From the NCBI GenBank assembly GCA_958298945.1, contig CATQJD010000111.1, forward strand, positions 1,922,001 to 1,986,000: 64,000 nt of DNA, written 5' to 3'. The position numbers and the translations under genes are program-made. The notes under the pieces were generated by a model that was not told the DNA's origin, did not search any database, and saw only the letters and a program-made list of their open reading frames with translations. The DNA comes from Atherix ibis (taxonomy: Eukaryota > Arthropoda > Insecta > Diptera > Athericidae). Below, piece by piece: positions 26,678 through 40,226 of this stretch (the first letter of the stretch is position 1; the number at the start of each line of letters is the position of its first letter).

Positions 26678-29600
26678 TTCATATTCCTCTTAAACATACT
26701 ACTTCATATTCCTCTTAATCATACTACTTCATATTGCTCATAAATATACTACTTCATATTCCTCTTAAATATACTACTTCATATTCCTCTTAAACATAGT
26801 ACTTCATATTCCTCTTAAATATACTACTTTATATTCCTCTTAAACATACTACTTCATATTGCTCATAAATATACTACTTCATATTCCTCTTCAATATAAT
26901 ACTTCCTATTCCTCTTAAATATACTACTTCATATTTCTCTTAAACATACTACTTCATATTCCTCTTAAAAATATTACTTCATATTCCTCCTAAACATACT
27001 ACTTCATATTAGTCTTAAATATGCTACTTCATATTCTTCTTAAATATACTACTTCATATTCCTCTTAAACATACCTCTTCATATTCCTCTTATACATACT
27101 ACTTCATATTCCCCTTAAACATACTACTTCATATTCCTCTTAAACATACTACTTCATATTCCTCTTAAATATACTACTGCATATTCCTCTTAAATATACT
27201 ACTTCATATTCTTCTTAAATATACTACTTCATAGTCCTCTTAAATATGCTACTTCATATTCTTCTTAAATATACTACTTCATATTCCTCTTAAACATAGT
27301 ACTTCATATTCCTCTTAAATATACTACTTTATATTCCTCTTAAACATACTACTTCATATTGCTCATAAATATACTACTTCATATTCCTCTTCAATATAAT
27401 ACTTCCTATTCCTCTTAAATATACTACTTCATATTTCTCTTAAACATACTACTTCATATTCCTCTTAAAAATATTACTTCATATTCCTCCTAAACATACT
27501 ACTTCATATTAGTCTTAAATATGCTACTTCATATTCTTCTTAAATATACTACTTCATATTCCTCTTAAACATACCTCTTCATATTCCTCTTATACATACT
27601 ACTTCATATTCCCCTTAAACATACTACTTCATATTCCTCTTAAACATACTACTTCATATTCCTCTTAAATATACTACTTCATATTCCTCTTAAACATACA
27701 ACTTCATATTCCTCTTAAATATACAACTTCATATTCCTCTTAAATATACTACGTCACATTTCTCCTAAACATCTTACTTCATATTCCTCGTAAACATTAT
27801 ACTTCATATTCCTCCTAAATATACTACTTCATATTCCTCTCTAATATACTACTTCATATTCCTCTTAAACATTCTACTTCATATTTCTCTTAAACATACT
27901 ACTTCATATTCCTCTTAAGCATACTACTTCATATTCCTCTTAATATATACTAATTCATATTCCTCTTAAATATAATACTCTATATCCCTCTTAAATATAC
28001 TACTTCATATTCTTCTTAAATATACTACTTCATATGCCTCTTAAATATACTACTTCATATTCCTCTTAATTATACTACTTCATGTTCCTCTTAAATATAC
28101 TACTTCATATTCCTCTTAAACATACTACTTCATATTCCTCTTAAACATACTACTTCATATTCCTCTTAAACATACTACTTCATATTCCTCTTAAATATAC
28201 TGCTTAATATTCCTCTCAAATATACTACTTCATATTCTTCTTAAATATACTACTTCATATTCCTCTTAAATATACTACTTCATATTCCTCTTTGACATAC
28301 TAATTCATATTTCTCTTAAACATACTACTTCATATTCCTCTTAAACATACTACTTCATATTCCTCCTAAACATACTACTTCATATTCCTCTTAAACAGAC
28401 TACTTCATATTCCTCTTATACATACTGCTTCACATTTCTCTTAAACATACTACTTCATATCAGTCTTAAATATACTACTTCATATTCCTCTTAAATATAC
28501 AACTTCATATTCCTCCTAAACATACTACTTCATATTACTCTTAAACATACTACTTTATATTCCTCTTGAACATACTACTTCATATTCTTCTTAAATATAC
28601 TACTTCATGTTCCTCTTAAATATACTACTTCATATTCCTCTTAAAAATACTACTTCATATGCCTCTTAAATATACTACTTCATATTCCTCTTAAATATAC
28701 TACTACATATTAGTCTTAAATATACTACTTCATATTCCTCTTATACATACTACTTCATATTCCTCTTAAACATACTACTTCATAATCCTCTTAAATATAC
28801 TACTTCAAATTCCTCTTAAACATACTACTTCATATTCCTCTTAAATATACTACTTCATAGTCCTCTTAAATATACTACTTCCAATTCCTCTTAAACATAC
28901 TACTTCATATTCCTCTTTAACATACTACTTCATATTCCTCTTAAACATACTACTTCATATTCCTCTTAAATATACTACTTCATATTCCTCTTAAATATAC
29001 TAATTCATATTCCTCTTAAACATACTACTTCATATTCCTCTTTCACATACTATTTCATATTCCTCTTAAACATACTACTTCATATTCCTCTTAAACATAC
29101 TACTTCATATTCCTCCTAAATATACTACTTCATATTACTCTTAAATATACTACTTTATATTCCTCTTAAACATACTACTTTATATTCCTCTTAAACATAC
29201 TACTTCATATTCCTCTTAAACATACTACTTCATATTTCTCTTAAACATACTACTTTATATTCCTCTTAAACATACTACTTCATTTTCCTCTAAAATATAC
29301 TACTTCATATTCCTCTTAAATATACTACTGCATATTCCGCTTAAACATACTACTTCATATTCCTCTTAAACATACTACTTCATATTCCTCTTAAACATAC
29401 TACTTGATATTCCTCTTAAACATACTACTTCATATTCCTCTTAAACATACTACTTCATATTCCTCTTAAACATACTACTTCACATTCCTCTTAAACATAC
29501 TGCTTCATATTTCTCTTAAACATACTAGTTCATATCAGTCTTAATTATACTACTTCATATTGCTCTTAAATATACTACTACATATTCCTCCTAAACATAC

Positions 29601-30028
29601 TACTTCATATTACTTTTAAACATACTACTTTATATTCCTCTTAAACATACTCTTTCATATTCCTCTTAAATATACTACTTCATGTTCCTCTTAAATATAC
29701 TGCTTCATATTCCTCTTAAAAATACTACTTCATATGCCTCTTAAATATACTATTTCACATTCCTCTCAAATATACTACTACATATTCTTCTTAAACATAT
29801 TACTTCATATTCCTCTTAAACATACAACTTCATATTCCTCTTAAACATACTACTTCATATTCCTCTTAAACATGCTACTTCATATTCCTCTTAAACATAC
29901 TACTTCATATTCCTCTTAAACATACTACTTCATATTCCTCTTAAACATACTACATCATATTCCTCTTAAATATACTACTTCTAATTCCTCTTAAATATAC
30001 TACTTTATATTCCTCTTAAATATACTAA
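26678..30028 (+). repeat. 3.35-kb segment, copy 1 of the 3,551-bp offset repeat
   Basis: Starts just before the TTAATCAT unit (26,703) and contains a complete 500-bp doublet (26,778 and 27,278), the GTCAC landmark (27,753), the 26-mer (27,928) and then 2 kb of units with CTTTGAC, CAGAC, TTCACATTTC, TTCCAATTCC and TTTCACATAC variants. The whole series returns 3,551 bp later. Private differences include CTTTGAC near 28,291, CATACTAGTT near 29,525 and TACATCAT near 29,951. Confidence 0.88.
27928..27953 (+). repeat. 26-bp monomer (+1)
   Basis: Copy of the 26,477 unit, 1,451 bp on (58 units plus the extra base). It moves the register to 4 (mod 25). Confidence 0.92.
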
Positions 30029-30228
30029 TTCATATTCCTCTTAAATATACTACTTCATATTCTTCTGAAACATACTAGTTCATATTCCTCTTAAACATAC
30101 TACTTCATATTCCTCCTAAACATACTACTTTATATTCCTCTTAAACATAATACTTCATATTCCTCTTAAATATACTACTTCATATTCCTCTTAAATATAC
30201 TACTGCTAATTCCTCTTAAACATACTAC
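30029..30228 (+). repeat. 8-unit spacer between the 3.35-kb copies
   Basis: 200 bp with CTTCTGAAAC...CTAG, CCTCCTAAAC, TTTATATTCC, CATAATAC and TGCTAATTCC units. The same order is seen at about 23,826-24,000 (and, less exactly, 1,276-1,440), directly before a 500-bp doublet. The spacer is therefore the natural left neighbour of the doublet, restored here and missing near 26,650. Confidence 0.75.
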
Positions 30229-33200
30229 TTCATATTCCTCTTAAACATACTACTTCATATTCCTCTTAATCATACTACTTCATATTGCTCATAAATATAC
30301 TACTTCATATTCCTCTTAAATATACTACTTCATATTCCTCTTAAACATAGTACTTCATATTCCTCTTAAATATACTATTTTATATTCCTCTTAAACATAC
30401 TACTTCATATTGCTCATAAATATACTACTTCATATTCCTCTTCAATATAATACTTCCTATTCCTCTTAAATATACTACTTCATATTTCTCTTAAACATAC
30501 TACTTCATATTCCTCTTAAAAATATTACTTCATATTCCTCCTAAACATACTACTTCATATTAGTCTTAAATATGCTACTTCATATTCTTCTTAAATATAC
30601 TACTTCATATTCCTCTTAAACATACCTCTTCATATTCCTCTTATACATACTACTTCATATTCCCCTTAAACATACTACTTCATATTCCTCTTAAACATAC
30701 TACTTCATATTCCTCTTAAATATACTACTGCATATTCCTCTTAAATATACTACTTCATATTCTTCTTAAATATACTACTTCATAGTCCTCTTAAATATGC
30801 TACTTCATATTCTTCTTAAATACACTACTTCATATTCCTCTTAAACATAGTACTTCATATTCCTCTTAAATATACTACTTTATATTCCTCTTAAACATAC
30901 TACTTTATATTGCTCATAAATATACTACTTCATATTCCTCTTCAATATAATACTTCCTATTCCTCTTAAATATACTACTTCATATTTCTCTTAAACATAC
31001 TACTTCATATTCCTCTTAAAAATATTACTTCATATTCCTCCTAAACATACTACTTCATATTAGTCTTAAATATGCTACTTCATATTCTTCTTAAATATAC
31101 TACTTCATATTCCTCTTAAACATACCTCTTCATATTCCTCTTATACATACTACTTCATATTCCCCTTAAACATACTACTTCATATTCCTCTTAAACATAC
31201 TACTTCATATTCCTCTTAAATATACTACTTCATATTCCTCTTAAACATACAACTTCATATTCCTCTTAAATATACAACTTCATATTCCTCTTAAATATAC
31301 TACGTCACATTTCTCCTAAACATCTTACTTCATATTCCTCGTAAACATTATACTTCATATTCCTCCTAAATATACTACTTCATATTCCTCTCTAATATAC
31401 TACTTCATATTCCTCTTAAACATTCTACTTCATATTTCTCTTAAACATACTACTTCATATTCCTCTTAAGCATACTACTTCATATTCCTCTTAATATATA
31501 CTAATTCATATTCCTCTTAAATATAATACTCTATATCCCTCTTAAATATACTACTTCATATTCTTCTTAAATATACTACTTCATATGCCTCTTAAATATA
31601 CTACTTCATATTCCTCTTAATTATACTACTTCATGTTCCTCTTAAATATACTACTTCATATTCCTCTTAAACATACTACTTCATATTCCTCTTAAACATA
31701 CTACTTCATATTCCTCTTAAACATACTACTTCATATTCCTCTTAAATATACTGCTTAATATTCCTCTCAAATATACTACTTCATATTCTTCTTAAATATA
31801 CTACTTCATATTCCTCTTAAATATACTACTTCATATTCCTCTTTAACATACTAATTCATATTTCTCTTAAACATACTACTTCATATTCCTCTTAAACATA
31901 CTACTTCATATTCCTCCTAAACATACTACTTCATATTCCTCTTAAACAGACAACTTCATATTCCTCTTATACATACTGCTTCACATTTCTCTTAAACATA
32001 CTACTTCATATCAGTCTTAAATATACTACTTCATATTCCTCTTAAATATACAACTTCATATTCCTCCTAAACATACTACTTCATATTACTCTTAAACATA
32101 CTACTTTATATTCCTCTTGAACATACTACTTCATATTCTTCTTAAATATACTACTTCATGTTCCTCTTAAATATACTACTTCATATTCCTCTTAAAAATA
32201 CTACTTCATATGCCTCTTAAATATACTACTTCATATTCCTCTTAAATATACTACTACATATTAGTCTTAAATATACTACTTCATATTCCTCTTATACATA
32301 CTACTTCATATTCCTCTTAAACATACTACTTCATAATCCTCTTAAATATACTACTTCAAATTCCTCTTAAACATACTACTTCATATTCCTCTTAAATATA
32401 CTACTTCATAGTCCTCTTAAATATACTACTTCCAATTCCTCTTAAACATACTACTTCATATTCCTCTTTAACATACTACTTCATATTCCTCTTAAACATA
32501 CTACTTCATATTCCTCTTAAATATACTACTTCATATTCCTCTTAAATATACTAATTCATATTCCTCTTAAACATACTACTTCATATTCCTCTTTCACATA
32601 CTATTTCATATTCCTCTTAAACATACTACTTCATATTCCTCTTAAACATACTACTTCATATTCCTCCTAAATATACTACTTCATATTACTCTTAAATATA
32701 CTACTTTATATTCCTCTTAAACATACTACTTTATATTCCTCTTAAACATACTACTTCATATTCCTCTTAAACATACTACTTCATATTTCTCTTAAACATA
32801 CTACTTTATATTCCTCTTAAACATACTACTTCATTTTCCTCTAAAATATACTACTTCATATTCCTCTTAAATATACTACTGCATATTCCGCTTAAACATA
32901 CTACTTCATATTCCTCTTAAACATACTACTTCATATTCCTCTTAAACATACTACTTGATATTCCTCTTAAACATACTACTTCATATTCCTCTTAAACATA
33001 CTACTTCATATTCCTCTTAAACATACTACTTCACATTCCTCTTAAACATACTGTTTCATATTTCTCTTAAACATACTACTTCATATCAGTCTTAATTATA
33101 CTACTTCATATTGCTCTTAAATATACTACTACATATTCCTCCTAAACATACTACTTCATATTACTTTTAAACATACTACTTTATATTCCTCTTAAACATA

Positions 33201-33579
33201 CTCTTTCATATTCCTCTTAAATATACTACTTCATGTTCCTCTTAAATATACTGCTTCATATTCCTCTTAAAAATACTACTTCATATGCCTCTTAAATATA
33301 CTATTTCACATTCCTCTCAAATATACTACTACATATTCTTCTTAAACATATTACTTCATATTCCTCTTAAACATACAACTTCATATTCCTCTTAAACATA
33401 CTACTTCATATTCCTCTTAAACATGCTACTTCATATTCCTCTTAAACATACTACTTCATATTCCTCTTAAACATACTACTTCATATTCCTCTTAAACATA
33501 CTACTTCATATTCCTCTTAAATATACTACTTCTAATTCCTCTTAAATATACTACTTTATATTCCTCTTAAATATACTAA
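30229..33579 (+). repeat. 3.35-kb segment, copy 2
   Basis: Repeats 26,678-30,028 at an offset of 3,551 bp: TTAATCAT at 30,254, the 500-bp doublet at 30,329 and 30,829, GTCAC at 31,304 and the 26-mer at 31,479. Private differences noted by eye: TACACTAC near 30,821, TTTATATTGCTC near 30,903, CAGACAAC near 31,951 and ACTGTTTC near 33,051. Confidence 0.88.
31479..31504 (+). repeat. 26-bp monomer (+1)
   Basis: Seventh and last copy of the CTTAATATATACTAA-type unit, 3,551 bp after 27,928. It moves the register to 5 (mod 25). Confidence 0.92.
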
Positions 33580-34278
33580 TTCATATTCCTCTTAAACATA
33601 CTAATTCATATTTCTCTTAAACATACTACTTCATATTCCTCTTAAACATACTACTTCATATGCCTCTTAAACATACTACTTCATATTCCTCTTAAACATA
33701 CTATTTCATATTCATTTTAAACATACTCCTTCATATTGCTCTTAAACATACTACTTTATATCAGTCTTAAATATACTACTACATATTCCTCTTAAATATA
33801 CTACTTCATATTCCTCCTAAACATACTACTTCATGTTACTCTTAAACATACTACTTTATATTCCTCTTAAACATACTACTTCATATTCCTCTTAAATATA
33901 CTACTTCATGTTCCTCTTAAATATACTACTTCATATTCCTCTTAAACATACTACTTCATATGCCTATTAAATACACAATTCATATTCCTCTTAAATATAC
34001 TACTTCATATTAGTCTTAAATATACTACTTCATATTCCTCTTATATATACTACTTCATATTCCTCTTAAACATACTACTTCATAACACTCTTAAATATAC
34101 TATTTCATATTCCTCTTAAATATACTACTTCATATTCCTCTTAAATATACAACTTCATAGTTATTTTAAACATACAACTTCATGTTCCTCTTAAACATAC
34201 TACTTCATATTCCTCTTAAATTTACTACTTCATATTTCTTTTAAACATACAACTTCACATTTCTCTTAAACATACTAC
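33580..34278 (+). repeat. Partial copy of the 1.9-kb HOR (1,624-bp offset)
   Basis: The units at about 33,597-34,278 match about 35,221-35,902: TTCATTTTAAAC/TTCATCTTAAAC with CTCC, TTTATATCAG, ATGTTACTC, the 24-mer at 33,955, and TAGTTATTTTAAAC at 34,157, against 35,781 in the next copy. This is an earlier, more diverged relative of the following tandem pair. Confidence 0.78.
33955..33978 (+). repeat. 24-bp monomer (-1), ATACACAA end
   Basis: An ATGCCTATTAAATACAC unit one base short. It ends ACACAA, whereas the two copies at 35,579 and 37,503 end ACACTT and the copy at 38,602 ends ACACTA. Confidence 0.9.
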
Positions 34279-36202
34279 TTCATATTCCTCTTAAATATAC
34301 TACTTCATATTCCTCTTAAATATATTACTTCATATTCCTCTTAAATATACTACTTCATATTTCTCTTAAACATACTACTTCATATTCCTCTTCAACATAC
34401 TACTTCATATTCCTCCTAAACATACAACTTCATATTAGTCTTAAATATACTACTTCATAGTCCTCTTAAATATACTACTTCATATTCCTCTTAAACTAAC
34501 TTCTTCATATTCCTCTTAAACATACTACTTCATATTCCCCTTAAACATACTACTTCATATTCCTCCTAAACATACTACTTCATATTCCTCTTAAATATAC
34601 TACTTCATATTCCTCTTAAATATCCTGATTCATATTCTTCTTAAATATACTACTTCATAGTCCTCTTAAATATACTACTTCATATTCCTCTTAAACATAC
34701 TACTTCATATTCCTCTTAAACATACTACTTCATATTCCTCTTAAAAATACTACTTAATATTCCTCTAAAATATCCTAATTCATATTCCTCTTAAATATAC
34801 TACTTCATATTCCTCTTAAACATAGTAGTTTATATTCATCTTAAACATACTACTTTATATTCCTTTTAAACATACTACTTCATATTCCTCTTAAACATAC
34901 TACTTCATATATTTCTTAAACATACTACTTCATATTCCTCTTAAATATACTACTTCATATTCCTCTTAAATACACTACTTCATATTCCTCTTAAACATAC
35001 TACTTCATATTCCTCTTAAACATACTATTTCATATTCCTCTTACACATACTACTTCATATTCCTCTTAAACATACTACTTCTAATTCCTCTTAAATATAC
35101 TACTTCATATTTCACTTAAACATACCTCTTCATATTCCTCTTAAACATACTACTTCATATTCCCCTTAAACATACTACTTCATATTCCTCTTAAACATAC
35201 TACTTCATATTCCTCTTAAATATACTAATTCATATTTCTCTTAAACATACTACTTCATATTCCTCTTAAACATACTACTTCATATTCCTCTTAAACATAC
35301 TACTTCATATTCCTCTTAAACATACTATTTCATATTCATCTTAAACATACTCCTTCATATTGCTCTTAAACATACTACTTTATATCAGTCTTAAATATAC
35401 TACTACATATTCCTCTTAAATATACTACTTCATATTCCTCCTAAACATACTACTTCATGTTACTCTTAAACATACTACTTTATATTCCTCTTAAACATAC
35501 TACTTCATATTCCTCTTAAATATACTACTTCATGTTCCTCTTAAATATACTACTTCATATTCCTCTTAAACATACTACTTCATATGCCTATTAAATACAC
35601 TTTTCATATTCCTCTTAAATATACTACTTCATATTAGTCTTAAATATACTACTTCATATTCCTCTTATATATACTACTTCATATTCCTCTTAAACATACT
35701 ACTTCATAATCCTCTTAAATATACTATTTCATATTCCTGTTAAATATACTACTTCATATTCCTCTTAAATATACAACTTCATAGTTATTTTAAACATACA
35801 ACTTCATGTTCCTCTTAAACATACTACTTCATATTCCTCTTAAATATACTACTTCATATTCCTTTTAAACATACTACTTCACATTCCTCTTAAACATACT
35901 ACTTCATATTCCTCTTAAATATACTACTTCATATTCCTCTTAAATATACTACTTCATATTCCTCTTAAATATACTACTTCATATTTCTCTTAAACATACT
36001 ACTTCATATTCCTCTTAAACATACTACTTCATATTCCTCTTAAACATACAACTTCATATTAGTCTTAAATATACTACTTCATAGTCCTCTTAAATATACT
36101 ACTTCATATTCCTCTTAAACATACTTCTTCATATTCCTCTTAAACATACTACTTCATATTCCCCTTAAACATACTACTTCATATTCCTCTTAAACATACT
36201 AC
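34279..36202 (+). repeat. 1,924-bp HOR, copy 1
   Basis: 77 monomers including one 24-mer (35,579). Landmarks recur 1,924 bp on: CATAGTAGTTTATATTCATC (34,821 and 36,745), AACTAACTTC, ATCCTGATTC, ATATTTCTTAAAC, TACACTAC, AACTAACTTC's neighbour CCCC, TTTCACTTAAACATACC and TAGTTATTTT (35,785 and 37,709). The first few units merge with plain consensus, so the left edge is uncertain by about 75 bp. Confidence 0.88.
35579..35602 (+). repeat. 24-bp monomer (-1), ATACACTT end
   Basis: ATGCCTATTAAATACACTT, one base short of 25. It moves the register from 4 to 3 (mod 25). Confidence 0.92.
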
Positions 36203-38126
36203 TTCATATTCCTCTTAAATATACTACTTCATATTCCTCTTAAATATACTACTTCATGTTCCTCTTAAATATACTACTTCATATTTCTCTTAAACATACT
36301 ACTTCATATTCCTCTTCAACATACTACTTCATATTCCTCCTAAACATACAACTTCATATTAGTCTTAAATATACTACTTCATAGTCCTCTTAAATATACT
36401 ACTTCATATTCCTCTTAAACTAACTTCTTCATATTCCTCTTAAACATACTACTTCATATTCCCCTTAAACATACTACTTCATATTCCTCCTAAACATACT
36501 ACTTCATATTCCTCTTAAATATACTACTTCATATTCCTCTTAAATATCCTGATTCATATTCTTCTTAAATATACTACTTCATAGTCCTCTTAAATATACT
36601 ACTTCATATTCCTCTTAAACATACTACTTCATATTCCTCTTAAACATACTACTTCATATTCCTCTTAAAAATACTACTTAATATTCCTCTAAAATATCCT
36701 AATTCATATTCCTCTTAAATATACTACTTCATATTCCTCTTAAACATAGTAGTTTATATTCATCTTAAACATACTACTTTATATTCCTTTTAAACATACT
36801 ACTTCATATTCCTCTTAAACATACTACTTCATATATTTCTTAAACATACTACTTCATATTCCTCTTAAATATACTACTTCATATTCCTCTTAAATACACT
36901 ACTTCATATTCCTCTTAAACATACTACTTCATATTCCTCTTAAACATACTATTTCATATTCCTCTTACACATACTACTTCATATTCCTCTTAAACATACT
37001 ACTTCTAATTCCTCTTAAATATACTACTTCATATTTCACTTAAACATACCTCTTCATATTCCTCTTAAACATACTACTTCATATTCCCCTTAAACATACT
37101 ACTTCATATTCCTCTTAAACATACTACTTCATATTCCTCTTAAATATACTAACTCATATTTCTCTTAAACATACTACTTCATATTCCTCTTAAACATACT
37201 ACTTCATATTCCTCTTAAACATACTACTTCATATTCCTCTTAAACATACTATTTCATATTCATCTTAAACATACTCCTTCATATTGCTCTTAAACATACT
37301 ACTTTATATCAGTCTTAAATATACTACTACATATTCCTCTTAAATATACTACTTCATATTCCTCCTAAACATACTACTTCATGTTACTCTTAAACATACT
37401 ACTTTATATTCCTCTTAAACATACTACTTCATATTCCTCTTAAATATACTACTTCATGTTCCTCTTAAATATACTACTTCATATTCCTCTTAAACATACT
37501 ACTTCATATGCCTATTAAATACACTTTTCATATTCCTCTTAAATATACTACTTCATATTAGTCTTAAATATACTACTTCATATTCCTCTTATATATACTA
37601 CTTCATATTCCTCTTAAACATACTACTTCATAATCCTCTTAAATATACTATTTCATATTCCTGTTAAATATACTACTTCATATTCCTCTTAAATATACAA
37701 CTTCATAGTTATTTTAAACATACAACTTCATGTTCCTCTTAAACATACTACTTCATATTCCCCTTAAATATACTACTTCATATTCCTTTTAAACATACTA
37801 CTTCACATTCCTCTTAAACATACTACTTCATATTCCTCTTAAATATACTACTTCATATTCCTCTTAAATATACTACTTCATATTCCTCTTAAATATACTA
37901 CTTCATATTTCTCTTAAACATACTACTTCATATTCCTCTTAAACATACTACTTCATATTCCTCTTAAACATACAACTTCATATTAGTCTTAAATATACTA
38001 CTTCATAGTCCTCTTAAATATACTACTTCATATTCCTCTTAAACATACTTCTTCATATTCCTCTTAAACATACTACTTCATATTCCCCTTAAACATACTA
38101 CTTCATATTCCTCTTAAACATACTAC
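36203..38126 (+). repeat. 1,924-bp HOR, copy 2
   Basis: Tandem copy of 34,279-36,202, again with a 24-mer (37,503). Differences seen: CATGTT at 36,258 against CATATT, TAACTC near 37,151 against TAATTC, and CCCCTTAAAT near 37,761 against CCTCTTAAAT. After about 38,177 the series no longer follows copy 1. Confidence 0.88.
37503..37526 (+). repeat. 24-bp monomer (-1), ATACACTT end
   Basis: Copy of the 35,579 unit, 1,924 bp on. It moves the register to 2 (mod 25). Confidence 0.92.
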
Positions 38127-39500
38127 TTCATATTCCTCTTAAATATACTACTTCATATTCCTCTTAAATATACTAATTCATATTCTTCTTAAATATACTA
38201 CTTCATAGCCCTCTTAAATATACTACTTCATATTCCTCTTAAACATACTACTTCATATTCCTCTTAAACATACTACTTCATATTCCTCTTAAACATACTA
38301 CTTCATATTCCTCTTAAACATACTACTTCATATTCCTCTTAAACATACTACTTCATATTCCTCTTAAACATACTGCTTCATATTTCTCTTAAACATACTA
38401 CTTCATATCAGTCTTAAATATACTAATTCATATTCCTCTTAAATATACTACTTCATATTCCTCCTGAACATACTACTTCATATACCTCTTAAACATACTA
38501 CTTTATATTCCTCTTAAACATAGTACTTCATATTCCTCATAAATATACTACTTCATATTCCTCCTAAATATACTACTTCATATTCCTCTTAAATATACTT
38601 CTTCATATGCCTATTAAATACACTATTCATATTCCTCTTAAATATACTACTTCATATTAGTCTTAAATATACTACTTCATATTCCTCTTATATATACTAC
38701 TTCATATTCGTCTTAAACATACTACTTCATAATCCTCTTAAATATACTACTTCATATTCCTCTTAAACATACTACTTCATATTCCTCTTCAATATACAAC
38801 TTCATAGTCCTCTTAAACATACTACTTCATGTTCCTCTTCAACATACTACTTCATATTCCTCTTAAATATACTACTTCATATTCCTTTTAAACATACTAC
38901 TTCATATTCCTCTTAAACATACTACTTCATATTCCTCTTAAATATACTACTTCATATTCCTCTTAAATATAGTACTTTATATTCCTCTTAAACATAATAC
39001 TTCATATTCCTCATAAATATACTACTTCATATTCCTCTTAAATATACTACTTCATATTCCTCTTAAATATACTACTTCATATTCCTCTTAAACATACTAC
39101 TTCATATTTTACTTCAACATACTACTTCATATTCCTCCTAAACGTACAACTTCATATTAGTCTTAAATATACTACTTCATATTCCTTTTAAATATACTAC
39201 TTCATATTCCTCTTAAACATACCTCTTCATATTCCTCTTAAACATACTACTTCATATTCCCCTTAAACATACTACTTCATATTCCTCTTAAACATACTAC
39301 TTCATATTCCTCTTAAATATACTACTTCATATTCCTCTTAAATATACTAATTCATATTCTTCTTAAATATACTACTTCATAGTCCTCTTAAATATACTAC
39401 TTCATATTCCTCTTAAACATACTACTTCATATTCCTCTTAAACATACTACTTCATATTCCTTTTAAACATACTACTTCATATTCCTCTTAAATATCCTAC
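38127..39500 (+). repeat. Diverged HOR tract between two tandem duplications
   Basis: Monomers with TCAG, CCTCCTGAAC, TATACC, ATGCCTATT (24-mer at 38,602) and TTTTACTTCAAC variants. The order resembles 37,300-38,200 at an offset of about 1,099 bp but with many substitutions, so it is an older copy of the 1.9-kb HOR. Nothing but satellite is present. Confidence 0.7.
38602..38625 (+). repeat. 24-bp monomer (-1), ATACACTA end
   Basis: Fourth member of the ATGCCTATTAAATACAC class. It returns the register to 1 (mod 25). Confidence 0.9.
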
Positions 39501-39650
39501 TTCATATTCCTCTTAAATATACTACTTCATATTCCTCTTAAACATACTACTTCATATTCCTCTTAAACATACTACTTCATATTCCTCTTAAACATACTAC
39601 TTCATATTCTTCTTAAACATTCTACTTCATATTCCTCTTAAATATACTAC

Positions 39651-39674
39651 TTCATATTCCTCTTAATACACTAC
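39651..39674 (+). repeat. 24-bp monomer (-1), TTAATACAC form
   Basis: TCTTAATACACTAC, followed by a TTCTTTTTCC unit. Repeated at 41,701. Confidence 0.92.
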
Positions 39675-40199
39675 TTCTTTTTCCTCTTAAACATACTACT
39701 TCATATTCCTCTTAAACATACTATTTCATATTCCTCTTAAACATACTACTTCATATTCCTCTTAAACATACTACTTCATATTCCTCTTAAATATACGACT
39801 TCATATTCCTCTTAAATATACTAGTTCATATTTTTTTTAAACATACTACTTCATATTTCTCTTAAACATACTACTTCATATTCCGCTTAAACATACTACT
39901 TCATATTCCTCTTAAACTTACTACTTCAGATTCCTCTTAAACATACTACTTCATATTCCTCTTAAACATACTACTTCATATTCCTCTTAAACATACTACT
40001 TCATATTCCTCTTAAATATACTATTTCATATTCCTCTTAAACATACTTCTTCGTATTCCTCTTAAATATACTACTTCATATTCCTCTTAAACATACAACT
40101 TCATATGCTTCTTAAATATACTACTTAATATTCCTCTTAAATATACTACTTCACATTCCTCTTAAACATACTACTTCATATTCCTCTTAAACATAATAC

Positions 40200-40226
40200 T
40201 TCATATTCCTCTTAAATATATAGTAC
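40200..40226 (+). repeat. 27-bp monomer (+2), ATATATAGTAC form
   Basis: Carries AAATATATAGTAC instead of AAATATACTAC, a gain of two bases, probably an extra AT step next to a changed base. Repeated at 42,250. Confidence 0.92.
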
